The notes beneath the pieces were generated by a model. That model was not told the origin of the DNA. It was given only the letters and a program-made list of their open reading frames with translations, and ran no database searches. A stretch of 41,587 nt of DNA from an uncultured SAR324 cluster bacterium. Lineage in GTDB: Bacteria > SAR324 > NAC60-12. The DNA lies in the NCBI GenBank assembly GCA_902513935.1, contig CABXOR010000009.1:1-41587 (forward strand), in the 5' to 3' direction. How positions within the stretch are numbered: position 1 is the stretch's first letter; each line of letters begins with the position of its first letter. Of the stretch, positions 30,690-40,301 are shown piece after piece. Both the position numbers and the translations under genes were made by a program.

Positions 30690-32795
30690 TTAAAATGGAT
30701 TCTTCACAACCCTGATTTGTGTCACGTTATCGCTGTTCGGCTCACTCCAGGCAGCATATAGTTTCGAGCTGCTTGCTGCCATGACTGGAGTTGCAGCAAC
30801 TTTTAAGATATTGTAATTTAAGCCAAAACGGCTGATACCTAATTCATCGTAACGGTCTACTACAGTCCATTCCGGAGAACTGTCATTCCCATTATATTTT
30901 GCCAGCCGCATTTGTTTACTAAGTCCGTGCTCCTGGAGCCATGTCAAGTAAAGACTGGAATTAAATACAGTCATCCTCGGTGCAGTTGCATTTTCATTTA
31001 CGTCCGAGTCAATGATCATGTTCAAACCTTTTGTACTGTCTCCATTATCAACAAAGTTCCATGAAGGAGAAGTAATATTTCCATTGAAAACGGCTACTCT
31101 GATTTGTGTTACGTTATCGCTGTTTGACTCCTGCCAGGCAGCATATAGTTTTGAGTTGAAAACAGTCAGTTCCGGAGCTTCTGCATTGTAGGAAGAGTTT
31201 CTGTTAATTCCGGAGGTTGTGCTGTTATCCACTGCAGTGCTGTTATCCACTGCTGTCCAGCTGGTTGAACTTGCACTGCTGACTTTTACCCGGATTTGTC
31301 CTGTCACATTGTCACTTCCATTCTCCCTCCAAATTGCATACAGGTAGGAACTCAATGAAGCTAATCTTGGCTGAGTAGCATGGCGACTGGTGTTGTAATT
31401 GATACCGGTGTTCTGGTTGCCGTCCCAAAAAACTCCGGTTGCCTTGGATACGCGAATTTGTTTTACACTGGTATTATTATCCAATTCACTCCATGTAACG
31501 TATGGGCTGCTGTCATAACTATGGTAAGCTCCATGAGGAGATGTAAGTGCCTGATTATTTTTATTAACGAAGGTCACATAATACCAGGAACTGTTTATGT
31601 ATTTTGCAACTGTTACATTACTTGACCCTGCTTGTTCCTCAATCCAGGCCATGTATAAAGATGGAGTAGTCTTATCTTCCACAAATAAAACGGGTTGTGA
31701 AGCATCCTGTGAATCGGCAGAAGAATGAAAGGTTTTGTAGTTAATCCCCGAGGAGTCCACAAAACTCCAGCTACTCGAGTTATCATTATATTTTGCGACT
31801 CGAATTCGGGTTTTGTTGTCAGAACTTGAAGGCTCCACCCAGGCGCTGTAAAGAGTTGAGTCGAATTCAACAAGTTGCGGACTGCTGCCATTTTGACTGA
31901 CATTATCGTTGATTCCTCCACTGGTTACATTGTCAATGTATTCCCAGCAAACTGCTTTAAGATCCGTGTAATCCTGAGTAACGTTGCTGCGTGTTCCATT
32001 GGTCACGGAACAAGTTCTGTTGTCCGGCTGGGATGGAATGTATATACTGTAGCCTCCGCTTTCTGCTACTGGAGTACTAAAGCTGAACGAGCCGTTGTCT
32101 GCTGAGAGTGTTTTTGTTTCATTATCGAATTCGAGCCCCAGAGTAGTAGATCCCAGGCCACTGGCCGTTCCACTTAAAAAATAGGCCCGGACTGCACAAA
32201 CAATGGAAACACTGCTCATGTTGGAACTAGCAAGGCCGCGATTACTAGCTGCAGAACATGTGAATGGAGACGGCTGGGTTTTAACAGTTACGTTGTATGC
32301 ACTGCCCTTGTTGATTTTGTTTGTAAAGCTGAAGCTGCCGTTGGAAACTGTGAGATTATCTGCACCATTATTTTGCAGAAACACTGAACCTGTTAAACCG
32401 CTTACAGTTCCAGTAACACTGTAGCTACTGTTTGTACAGGTAATTGTTATATTTGAAATGTTCTGAGAAGTTGTACCTGAAGCATTTGAGACAGTGCAGG
32501 TTTGAGAATTTGGCTGCAGTTTTACCGAAACACTATATGTACTTCCGGAACTGATACTGGTCTTAAAAGTAAAACTAACATCTCCCGATCCGGTTTGTTC
32601 AACAACAGTATCATCTCCACTGTTATTTTGAATGATCAAAACACCTGAGAGACCTGTTACAGTCCCCCCGATATTGAAAGAAGAACTTGAAGAAGAACTT
32701 GAATCCTCATTTTCTGCGGCACAACCAACAAATAATAAAATTGAAATTATGGAACATGCAGCCAGTTTCCAATGATAATTCTGACAATAAAACAC
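30690..32795 (-). CDS. Large lipoprotein, paralogue of the preceding gene
   Basis: 701 residues from GTG 32795, with lipobox FVGC and a Ser-rich stalk. Four cystine-containing beta domains (pattern VSGTVSGLTGSVFLQNNGAD and NVTVKTQPSPFTCS) are followed by LYAAWSE(P/E)..NVTQIRV repeats. The ending, AWSEPNSDNVTQIRVVKNPF, is the same as that of the neighbour (AWSETNSLGVTQIRVTKSPF). Only 52 bases separate the two, so they may be co-transcribed. The start is the weak point: no ATG lies close by. Confidence 0.75.
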   Translation of the reverse strand: MFYCQNYHWKLAACSIISILLFVGCAAENEDSSSSSSSSFNIGGTVTGLSGVLIIQNNSGDDTVVEQTGSGDVSFTFKTSISSGSTYSVSVKLQPNSQTCTVSNASGTTSQNISNITITCTNSSYSVTGTVSGLTGSVFLQNNGADNLTVSNGSFSFTNKINKGSAYNVTVKTQPSPFTCSAASNRGLASSNMSSVSIVCAVRAYFLSGTASGLGSTTLGLEFDNETKTLSADNGSFSFSTPVAESGGYSIYIPSQPDNRTCSVTNGTRSNVTQDYTDLKAVCWEYIDNVTSGGINDNVSQNGSSPQLVEFDSTLYSAWVEPSSSDNKTRIRVAKYNDNSSSWSFVDSSGINYKTFHSSADSQDASQPVLFVEDKTTPSLYMAWIEEQAGSSNVTVAKYINSSWYYVTFVNKNNQALTSPHGAYHSYDSSPYVTWSELDNNTSVKQIRVSKATGVFWDGNQNTGINYNTSRHATQPRLASLSSYLYAIWRENGSDNVTGQIRVKVSSASSTSWTAVDNSTAVDNSTTSGINRNSSYNAEAPELTVFNSKLYAAWQESNSDNVTQIRVAVFNGNITSPSWNFVDNGDSTKGLNMIIDSDVNENATAPRMTVFNSSLYLTWLQEHGLSKQMRLAKYNGNDSSPEWTVVDRYDELGISRFGLNYNILKVAATPVMAASSSKLYAAWSEPNSDNVTQIRVVKNPF

Positions 32796-33350
32796 TTGAT
32801 TCTGCGGGATCGTTTCAGATGAAACTCAGAGAGAATTTCGTAACACTGAGTACAAATTGATAAAAAGGACAATCTATTAATGCAACTCATGTTCCGGGAA
32901 ACCTTATAATTTTGAACCTAAACTCAGCTGGATTAATTAAATACAGATCAGAGTCGAAAAAACAGCTTTATGTACGAAACTCGACAGCCACATGTTTTGT
33001 AGTGTCATCCCGAACTAATGTGAGGTATCGTGCACAATATTAGCACTTTATCGGATCTCCCCCTTTGGTTGAGATAACAAGCTGTAGTCAATAATATTAG
33101 TACCTTACGAGAAATCGTGACTCATGAGAACGAAGAGACAACTGCGAAAAATCGGGGACAGTTAGACATAAGCCGCTTGCCACTTAGCTTCAGTTTTAAT
33201 AAACTCAACAGTTACAATAGATGATTAACAAGAATAAAAGAATTTGCTGAAAAAGAGTTGAGATCTAATAAGTTCCCTCACATACGTTCGGGGTGACAAA
33301 AAAATATTCGTGGAACAGCTGATTACAAAAAGTACTAAGGAATTGAAGAA
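32796..33350. repeat. Intergenic region with inverted REP-like pair
   Basis: No gene. TGTCATCCCGAACTAATGTG (33002 onward) is the near reverse complement of CACATACGTTCGGGGTGACA (ending near 33300). Between them is AT-rich sequence. The same TTCGGGATGACA-type motif occurs at 22885-23304. I suggest a small dispersed repeat, perhaps with a role in transcript ends. Confidence 0.5.
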
Positions 33351-34373
33351 ATGATGAAACAATATACTTTTGCAGTAGTTGGAGCCCTGGGAAATGTCGG
33401 CACCGAAATGCTCAGCATATTGGAAACAAGTTATCTGCCAATCGAGAATCTAGTCCTGCTCGATATTGCACAAAACGCTGACACAAAAGTCAAATGGCGT
33501 GGTGAAGAATACAGTGTCACGGAATCAAACGCGGATTCTTTTTCCGGCGTTGATATCGCGATTATGAGTGCCGGTGCAGATGCATCGCTTGAATTGTCTC
33601 CTGAAGCAGTTAAAAGGGGCTGCGTGGTAATCGACAATTCTACTGCTTACAGAATGTTACAGGAACATCCCCTGGTCATTCCGGAAGTCAATGCGGAGGC
33701 TCTGGAAAAACATTGCGGAATAATTGCAAACCCAAATTGTTCTACAATTCAAATGCTCGTGGCGCTCAAACCGATTCACGACACATACAAAATCAAACGT
33801 GTGATCGTTAGTACTTACCAGGCCGTCAGCGGTTCCGGACAGTCTGCAGTTGAGGAACTGCAGAACCAGACTCATGCCTTTGCAAATGGAAAGGAAATGC
33901 AGGCCAAAGTTTATCCGCATCAGATTGCTTTCAATGTTTTGCCGCACATTGATGTATTTCTGGAAAACGGATACAGCAAAGAAGAAATGAAAATGATTCT
34001 GGAAACTGCAAAAATCCTGGATCCAAAAATCAAAATGACTGCCACTACTGTCAGGGTACCTGTCGCTACAAGTCACAGTGAAAGCCTGAACATTGAAACT
34101 GAAAAAGCCTTTGAATTAGAAGATATCAAAACACTGATGGAAGCATCTCCAGGAATTGAACTTGAAGACGATCCAGGAAATAATGTTTATCCACTGGCAA
34201 TCAATGCTGTAGGAAAAAATGCGGTTTTTGTTGGACGAATCCGCCGGGATTTTTCTACAGATAATGCACTGAACATGTGGTGTGTTTCTGACAATCTGCG
34301 TAAAGGAGCTGCACTGAATACAGTCCAAATTGCAGAGGAACTTGTCAAAAGAAATTTGGTGAGGGTTCCGTAG
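33351..34373 (+). CDS. asd: Aspartate-semialdehyde dehydrogenase
   Basis: 340 residues. It reduces aspartyl-4-phosphate to aspartate semialdehyde with NADPH (threonine, methionine, lysine, ectoine routes). GALGNVG is at 11-17, the catalytic Cys130 sits in NPNCSTIQM, Arg235 in RVPV and His242 in SHSE. Length is typical. AAGGA lies before the ATG pair. Aspartate kinase follows 23 bases later, so the two form an operon. Confidence 0.95.
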   Translation: MMKQYTFAVVGALGNVGTEMLSILETSYLPIENLVLLDIAQNADTKVKWRGEEYSVTESNADSFSGVDIAIMSAGADASLELSPEAVKRGCVVIDNSTAYRMLQEHPLVIPEVNAEALEKHCGIIANPNCSTIQMLVALKPIHDTYKIKRVIVSTYQAVSGSGQSAVEELQNQTHAFANGKEMQAKVYPHQIAFNVLPHIDVFLENGYSKEEMKMILETAKILDPKIKMTATTVRVPVATSHSESLNIETEKAFELEDIKTLMEASPGIELEDDPGNNVYPLAINAVGKNAVFVGRIRRDFSTDNALNMWCVSDNLRKGAALNTVQIAEELVKRNLVRVP

Positions 34374-34396
34374 ATTTAATAATAATCCGAGTAAAT

Positions 34397-35554
34397 ATGA
34401 AGAAGAATAAAGGTTACACTGATTCAATCATCGTGATGAAATTTGGCGGAACCAGTGTCCGCAGTGAAGAATCACGAGCCCACGCAATTAAACATATCCG
34501 CAGACATGCTGAGTCCGGTAAGCAGGTGGTTGTGGTGGTTTCGGCAATGGGACGCAAAGGGGAGCCTTATGCAACCGATACTTTGATTTCTTTGATGAAA
34601 GATCTTGGTGAACCGGTAAATCCGGCAGAGTTGGATTCAGTGATGAGTATTGGAGAAATCCTGAGTTCTGCATATTTTTCCCACTTGCTCAGTCAAAATG
34701 GATTGCCTGCACAAGCCTTCACGGGCAGTCTGGCAGGAATATTGACAGATGACAATCCAGGAAATGCAAAAATCTTGGGAATCAATCCGGCTCGAATCGT
34801 GAGTGCGTTAAATGCAGGAAAAATTGTGGTCGTGGCAGGTTTTCAGGGAGCAACTGCCGAAGGAGATGTGCGTACGCTGGGCCGCGGCGGCAGTGATACA
34901 AGCGCGGTTGCGTTGGCCTCTGCCTTGAAAGCAGAAAAGGTGGAAATATATTCGGATGTTGATGGAATCGCAAACTGCGATCCGTGTCAAATTTCTAAGG
35001 CAGATTTTATGGATGCAGTCAGTGCATCACAAATCCTCAGTATGGCCAACGAAGGCAGTAAAGTAATCCATCCGAGGGCAATCAAAGCAGCATTGCAAAC
35101 TCAAACCACGATTGTTGCCCGCAACACTTTCAGCAATGCCCCCGGTACTACTATTTTTCACGGAACTGCTGCCGAAGATAGCATTCAGGTCGCACTTGCG
35201 CATCGTGATGAAATGAGCCTGATTGAATTTGAAGCCGAAACGGATGCAGACAAATTGGTTCCGGAAATGATCCGTGTTGATGAGCGCCGATTTGTCCTGA
35301 AAAATGATGTTTATCTGGAAAGCAGAGTAAAGGAACTGCAGAATAAATACGGTGCCCTACGCAAAGAAAACGGCTGGGCCACTATTTCAGTTGTCTTTGA
35401 CAAGTCGGCTCCAGAAAGCATCAGTCCTCCGGAAACTGAAATAATTCCTTCCAGCAAAAATGTGATTTGTTATCTGCTGAAAGAAGACTTTTTGACGTCT
35501 TCTTTACGGACACTCTACGGGTATTACATTTCAGCTCTCTTGACACAGTCTTGA
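34397..35554 (+). CDS. ask: Aspartate kinase, with short or diverged C-terminal part
   Basis: 385 residues. It phosphorylates aspartate, the step before Asd. The catalytic domain is complete: KFGGTS at 15-20, VVVVSAMGR, GFQGATAEGDVRTLGRGGSD with the active-site Gly-Gly-Ser, and IYSDVDGI. The part after ~290 does not show the usual pair of ACT domains clearly (only FEAETDADKLV...RRFVLKNDV) and ends early. Feedback control may therefore be weak or different, as in ectoine-linked kinases. The name is by family; a dedicated ectoine kinase is possible. Confidence 0.9.
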   Translation: MKKNKGYTDSIIVMKFGGTSVRSEESRAHAIKHIRRHAESGKQVVVVVSAMGRKGEPYATDTLISLMKDLGEPVNPAELDSVMSIGEILSSAYFSHLLSQNGLPAQAFTGSLAGILTDDNPGNAKILGINPARIVSALNAGKIVVVAGFQGATAEGDVRTLGRGGSDTSAVALASALKAEKVEIYSDVDGIANCDPCQISKADFMDAVSASQILSMANEGSKVIHPRAIKAALQTQTTIVARNTFSNAPGTTIFHGTAAEDSIQVALAHRDEMSLIEFEAETDADKLVPEMIRVDERRFVLKNDVYLESRVKELQNKYGALRKENGWATISVVFDKSAPESISPPETEIIPSSKNVICYLLKEDFLTSSLRTLYGYYISALLTQS

Positions 35555-35590
35555 AGAATTCACCAAAACAACTCTTGAACAAAGGGAATT

Positions 35591-36760
35591 ATGCCCGCAT
35601 TTGAAAAAGAAGAATACGAAATCCGCATTTCAAAGGTGAGGAAAAGTATGGATGAAAAAAATATTGAAGTACTGATCATCACGGATCCGTCCAACATGGC
35701 ATGGTTGACCGGTTACGACGGTTGGTCGTTTTATGTGCATCAGTGCGTGGTACTGTCGTTGGAGAGCGAGCCGTTTTGGTATGGACGTGGAATGGACACC
35801 AACGGAGCAAAACTCACAGTGTTCATGCAGCACAAAAACATCATTGGTTATCCGGATGATTATGTGCAGAATCCCGAGAAACATCCGATGGATTATTTAA
35901 GCGAGATTCTCACCGAAAAGAACTGTGCGAAAAAAACAATCGGCGTGGAAAAAGACAACTATTATTTTTCTGCATCCTGTATGGAATCTTTGCAGAGAAA
36001 TTTAGTACAGGCAAATTTTGTTGACTCAACCGGACTAGTCAATTGGCAGCGCACCGTGAAATCTCCAAGAGAGTTGGAATTCATGCGCAAAGCGGCGAAG
36101 ATTGTGGAAAAAATGCACGCACGTATTTTTGAAGTGATGGAACCCGGAATGCGTAAAAATGATTTGGTAGCAGAAATTTATCATTCGGGAATTACAGGTA
36201 CAGAAGACGGGGGCGGAGATTATGCTGCGATTGTACCAATGACTCCAACCGGTGCAGATGCCTCGGCTCCGCATTTGACTTGGGACGATCAACTAATTCC
36301 GAACAACTCCGGAACTTTTTTTGAAATTGCCGGATGTTACCGGCGCTATCATTGTCCGCTTTCCCGCACCATTTATCTGGGCCAGACGCCGCAAAAGTAT
36401 TTAGATGTTGAAAAGGCTGTTATGGAAGGAATTGAAGCAGGTTTGGAAGCAGCAAAACCCGGCAACTTCGCGGAAGATATTGAAGCGGCTTGGCGCAAAA
36501 CAATTGCAAAATATGGTTATGAAAAAGAAAGCCGCTGCGGATATGCCATCGGATTAAGCTACCCTCCGGATTGGGGCGAACGGACGGTCAGTTTCCGCAA
36601 AGGCGATAAAACGGTGTTGGAACCAAACATGACCTTCCACTTTATGCCTGCACTTTGGTTTGAAGACTGGGGATTGGAAACAACCGAAAGCATTGTTATC
36701 ACAGATTCTGGTGTGGAAACTTTGGCTAATGTTCCCCGTAAGTTGTTTGTGAAACCATGA
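35591..36760 (+). CDS. doeA: Ectoine hydrolase-like M24-family protein
   Basis: 389 residues of the creatinase/aminopeptidase-P ('pita-bread') fold. It closely follows the ectoine hydrolase pattern: DPSNMAWLTGYDGWSFYVHQ, FWYGRGMD, IIGYPDDYVQNPEKHPMDYL, GGDYAAIVPMTPTG, HLTWDD, YHCPLSRTIYLG, and GYAIGLSYPPDWGERTVSFR. DoeA opens the ring of ectoine to N-acetyl-diaminobutyrate, the first step of ectoine use. AAGGGAATT precedes the ATG. It is 36 bases downstream of ask, so asd-ask-doeA form one operon. Substrate is inferred by similarity; it might be another M24 amidohydrolase. Confidence 0.8.
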   Translation: MPAFEKEEYEIRISKVRKSMDEKNIEVLIITDPSNMAWLTGYDGWSFYVHQCVVLSLESEPFWYGRGMDTNGAKLTVFMQHKNIIGYPDDYVQNPEKHPMDYLSEILTEKNCAKKTIGVEKDNYYFSASCMESLQRNLVQANFVDSTGLVNWQRTVKSPRELEFMRKAAKIVEKMHARIFEVMEPGMRKNDLVAEIYHSGITGTEDGGGDYAAIVPMTPTGADASAPHLTWDDQLIPNNSGTFFEIAGCYRRYHCPLSRTIYLGQTPQKYLDVEKAVMEGIEAGLEAAKPGNFAEDIEAAWRKTIAKYGYEKESRCGYAIGLSYPPDWGERTVSFRKGDKTVLEPNMTFHFMPALWFEDWGLETTESIVITDSGVETLANVPRKLFVKP

Positions 36761-36834
36761 ATGGCTTGTAATGATTTAAATTATTATGAATTGTCATTCA
36801 GGGCGAAGTACAGAGTGGTTTCGGTTATTCCCTT

Positions 36835-37437
36835 TTAGCGCAACAAAGAATAAGCTGAACCAAAACGGCCGACAACAGTGATCCAACAGAGACCTCCAAA
36901 CACTACTGCCAGAATTGGAAAGTGCTCCGGAAACAGGCAAATGATGATATAAAATATTATCGTTTCTGTCCCTTCAGTCACTCCACCCAGATAATAAAAA
37001 GCTTTTTGTACATGTGCTGCAGAAAATATTCCGTGTTTTTCTGCAAAGACTGCAAAAGCCAGAAAAGAGGTCCCGGTGCCGATAAATGAAAAAATTAAAA
37101 AAGTTGCTGTTAAACTGTTTTTTTCCGGACTGGCGAGTGCAAAGCCTACAATTACTGCAGAATAAAAAATAAAGTCACAAGTGATATCAAGGTATCCACC
37201 TAAATTAGTGACACCGTTTCTGCGAGCAACTGCACCATCAAGTCCATCGAAAAAACGGTTGACCAAAATCAGGACCAGTGCTACAGGATATAGTTTTAGC
37301 CAAAGCAAAGGTATAGATAAGAGCCCAATTCCGAAACCAATGAACGTAATAGAGTTGGCAGATATTTGGCGGGGGACAAAATTTGCTATGTTATCCATTG
37401 TCGGATGCACGATTTTGTTGGCCCAGCCATCAACCAT
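36835..37437 (-). CDS. CDP-alcohol phosphatidyltransferase
   Basis: 200 residues with about six hydrophobic segments and the diagnostic motif DGxDGxxAR...GxxLDxxxD: D64GLDG, AR(71-72), G80-81, D84 and D88. These Asp bind metal and transfer phosphatidate from CDP-diacylglycerol to an alcohol at the inner membrane. Family members make phosphatidylglycerol-phosphate, phosphatidylserine, phosphatidylinositol-phosphate and others; the acceptor is not predictable. Length is normal. It is convergent with doeA. Confidence 0.9.
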   Translation of the reverse strand: MVDGWANKIVHPTMDNIANFVPRQISANSITFIGFGIGLLSIPLLWLKLYPVALVLILVNRFFDGLDGAVARRNGVTNLGGYLDITCDFIFYSAVIVGFALASPEKNSLTATFLIFSFIGTGTSFLAFAVFAEKHGIFSAAHVQKAFYYLGGVTEGTETIIFYIIICLFPEHFPILAVVFGGLCWITVVGRFGSAYSLLR

Positions 37438-37547
37438 GGGTATTCTTTGAGTGTTGAGAGTTGTTTGTTGGTTTTGGTGTGAATTGTTGAAGCAGATTGC
37501 CGAATATTTTAGGTCGCAGGAAAATACAGAATCTTACATCAAAAGTT

Positions 37548-38801
37548 TTATGCAGTAAGTTCAATGCGGTCAAGTATTGCGTTTGCAATATCTTTTTTGC
37601 CAATATGTTTTTGAGGTTCCTGTTTTGATTCCAGGAGCCATGCCACCTGTGTTCCATCCTTTTTGAATTCTTCTACACGGTTAGCCACAACCAGTTTAGA
37701 GCCGCCCTTCTCAGTCAAACGGTTTTTTGCAATCTCCATCAGTTCTTCATGAGAAATATTTTCTTCATACTTGAAGGTGACCATTTTCAGTTCAGGAAAA
37801 TGCTGACGAACTTCTTCAATCACCTTTACAGTTGGTACCAGTTTCAAACTTAATTGTTTCTGATTACTGGGAAGTTTTCCTTCAAAAACTGATTCCAGCT
37901 GAAAATCTGCAACTGCAGCTGAAAAAATTCCCCAATCATAGTTTCCTTCCTGCAGCGATTCATTTAAGGTTCTTCTATAATCCTCAAAAGTTGCTGTGGT
38001 TTTTGCTTTTATATATTCCGGAGCAGAGCGGCTTCCCTTGCCGAGAATCAATCCAACAGCAGCACCGCGCATCCATGCTTCACGGGCTAATTGGATGGAA
38101 AGAGCACCTGTAAAACGTGTCGTGATCCTTCTGATATTATCCACCGGAACAGGAGTTGGCCCCCCTGTGATCAGCAAAGATTTTCCGCGAAGCGGCGACT
38201 CACTGAGTGCCCGGATTGTTGCAGCTACAATTAGCTCCAGCGGAGCAAGATTGTTTTTTCCATGAGTTTGGTGTGGTGGAATCAAGGTAACACCCATTTC
38301 CTGCAAAGTCCGCATTGAACGGGTTAAGATACTGTTATGCATTGCACCGTGCATTGCCGGGGCAAACAGGACAGGAATTCCTTGTCGTTCCATTCTACCC
38401 AGGGCCGCAGCAATTGCTGCAGTGACCACAGAATCTCCAATTCCCAAAGACGCCTTATTCAATGTGTTGTACGAAGCAGGAGCAACAACGAAGGCATCGA
38501 AAGGTGTGGAGTCACTCAAATGTTCTGCATCCGAAGTAAAGCCTTCAATGACGGGATTTTGTGAACACCATTCAAGAGCCTCCCTGGCAACATAACGTAA
38601 TCCTTCAGTAGTTGTATAAACAACTACATCCGCACCTTCCCTGCGGAAATCACGAATAAGATCCGGCATTCGATAAGCAGCTATGCTTCCGGTTATCAGC
38701 AAAGCAATTTGCTTTCCGGATAAATGAGAACCGGTTAAACGAACTTCACGGTCTGCAAATTCAGAACGAGGGGGATGTTCAAAATTCCAGTTTAATGACA
38801 T
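37548..38801 (-). CDS. CoaBC-like phosphopantothenoylcysteine synthetase/decarboxylase, divergent
   Basis: 417 residues. The CoaC-like half has the flavoprotein fold (ALLITGSIAAYRMPDLIRDF, VVVYTTTEGLRYV, AEHLSDS, FVVAPASYNTLNK). The CoaB-like half has ITGGPTPVPVDNIRRITTRF, WMRGAAVGLILG, FSAAVADF and MVTFKYE. Several key residues differ from the usual ones: PAMN is PAMHGAM, and the SSGK stretch is FTGA. It may still be CoaBC of a divergent branch, or a related flavoprotein. It lies upstream of the CDP-alcohol gene on the same strand, with ~110 bases between. The ribosome site is weak. Confidence 0.75.
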   Translation of the reverse strand: MSLNWNFEHPPRSEFADREVRLTGSHLSGKQIALLITGSIAAYRMPDLIRDFRREGADVVVYTTTEGLRYVAREALEWCSQNPVIEGFTSDAEHLSDSTPFDAFVVAPASYNTLNKASLGIGDSVVTAAIAAALGRMERQGIPVLFAPAMHGAMHNSILTRSMRTLQEMGVTLIPPHQTHGKNNLAPLELIVAATIRALSESPLRGKSLLITGGPTPVPVDNIRRITTRFTGALSIQLAREAWMRGAAVGLILGKGSRSAPEYIKAKTTATFEDYRRTLNESLQEGNYDWGIFSAAVADFQLESVFEGKLPSNQKQLSLKLVPTVKVIEEVRQHFPELKMVTFKYEENISHEELMEIAKNRLTEKGGSKLVVANRVEEFKKDGTQVAWLLESKQEPQKHIGKKDIANAILDRIELTA

Positions 38802-38960
38802 GGAAGATTTAAGGTTACTAGTTTCTTATTTAAAGTTTCAGTTAACAATAATAACAAAAGCAGATGGATTTTTTAAGTGTTTAGTCCATGAAAATCTAAA
38901 GAAAATTCAAAATTCGCATATTCATTTTTTTCTTAACCAGATTGTCAGATTCCAGAATAT

Positions 38961-40301
38961 TCACAAAACAGTTGCCGCCAATTCAGCCAGCGGTGAGCGT
39001 TCAACACTTGTAAAGCGTACATGTCCTGCCAGCGGAGACTCTTTGAAACGCTCAACCAGTGTGCTTAGTCCGTTGGAAGAAAGATTAACTTCTGAATTGT
39101 CTATTTGGTTTGGATCACCTGTTAAAACGATTTTAGTTCCTTCACCAACACGTGTTAATATCGTCTTCATTTCATGTGGTGTCAAATTTTGGGCTTCGTC
39201 AACAATCATGTACTGATTTGGAATTGTACGTCCCCGGATATAAGTCAGTGGCTCAACAACCAGCATTCCACGATCCATCAACTCATTGTAACGGTCATGC
39301 TTCGAACCATTTTTTGAAGCAGGATTATTGATCAGTAATTCCAAATTGTCAAAAATCGGCTGCATCCAAGGAGCAAGTTTTTCCTGAGTATCCCCCGGAA
39401 GATAACCCAGGTCACGTCCCATTGGGAATATAGGGCGTGAAACCAGCATACGTGAGTAAATATTGTCCACCATTAATTGCTGCAACCCGGTAGCAAGAGC
39501 CAGTAAAGTTTTCCCAGTTCCAGATATTCCACTCAGTGTTACCACAGAAATCTTTGGATTCATCAACAAGGCTAGTGCAAGGAGCTGCTCAGGATTCAGA
39601 GGCCTGATACCCCAAACACCCTGTTCTTTGGGAACCAGTTCAAACTTCTTCTTACCCTGCTGATAAGTAGCTAATATCTGTTCATCTGGGACATCGGTGC
39701 AGCTTAAAAGAAGGCCTTCATTCGGATAAAATTCACAAATTTTATTTTGATCTGAAAAAACCTCTTCTGGAGAAATATAAAACTGTTTACCGAGGCTCCT
39801 TAATTTTTGTTTGCTGACCTCACTTTGACGAATTCCAGCATACAGGTTTGAGTCATTCGGTCTTTGCCCATTGTATGAAAGTGTTGGAATATTGAGTGTG
39901 TTAGCTTTTGTTCGTAAATTTTCGTCCTGTGAAACAAAGAAAAGATCCTTGTTTTTTTTACTCAACATCCAGGCAACAGCCAGGACTCTGTTGGAAATTC
40001 GTTTCAAATTGAGGTTGTACGGCAGCAAACCCGATTCTGGTTCTGTAAGCTCAATTCGTAATTTTCCTCCATTCGGCAGGGGAATACCTTCTACTAAACT
40101 ACCATATTGCCGGCACTCATCAATAATTTGACTGATAATTTGAGCAGATCGCCCTTTTTCTCCCAAATCCAGCTTCAGTGAATCCAGTTCTTCAAGAATT
40201 GTGACTGGAATTACAATCTCTTTATCCGAAAACTCGAAAAGAGCTCCCGGTGTACAAAGCAGTACGCTGATGTCAAGAACGTAAACAGTTACTTTGTTCA
40301 T
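38961..40301 (-). CDS. PIN-PhoH ATPase (PhoH2 type)
   Basis: 446 residues. The N-terminal PIN-type nuclease domain (about 1-140) has VYVLDISVLL with Asp10, EELDSLK, and a later Asp-rich strand (FVSQDENL). The C-terminal PhoH domain has Walker A GISGTGKT (258-265), Walker B VDEAQ (367-371), and TGDPNQID. This is the layout of PhoH2 RNA helicase/RNase proteins, cytoplasmic, acting on RNA. Length is normal. The 160-base gap to the next gene on the left shows nothing I recognise. Confidence 0.95.
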   Translation of the reverse strand: MNKVTVYVLDISVLLCTPGALFEFSDKEIVIPVTILEELDSLKLDLGEKGRSAQIISQIIDECRQYGSLVEGIPLPNGGKLRIELTEPESGLLPYNLNLKRISNRVLAVAWMLSKKNKDLFFVSQDENLRTKANTLNIPTLSYNGQRPNDSNLYAGIRQSEVSKQKLRSLGKQFYISPEEVFSDQNKICEFYPNEGLLLSCTDVPDEQILATYQQGKKKFELVPKEQGVWGIRPLNPEQLLALALLMNPKISVVTLSGISGTGKTLLALATGLQQLMVDNIYSRMLVSRPIFPMGRDLGYLPGDTQEKLAPWMQPIFDNLELLINNPASKNGSKHDRYNELMDRGMLVVEPLTYIRGRTIPNQYMIVDEAQNLTPHEMKTILTRVGEGTKIVLTGDPNQIDNSEVNLSSNGLSTLVERFKESPLAGHVRFTSVERSPLAELAATVL

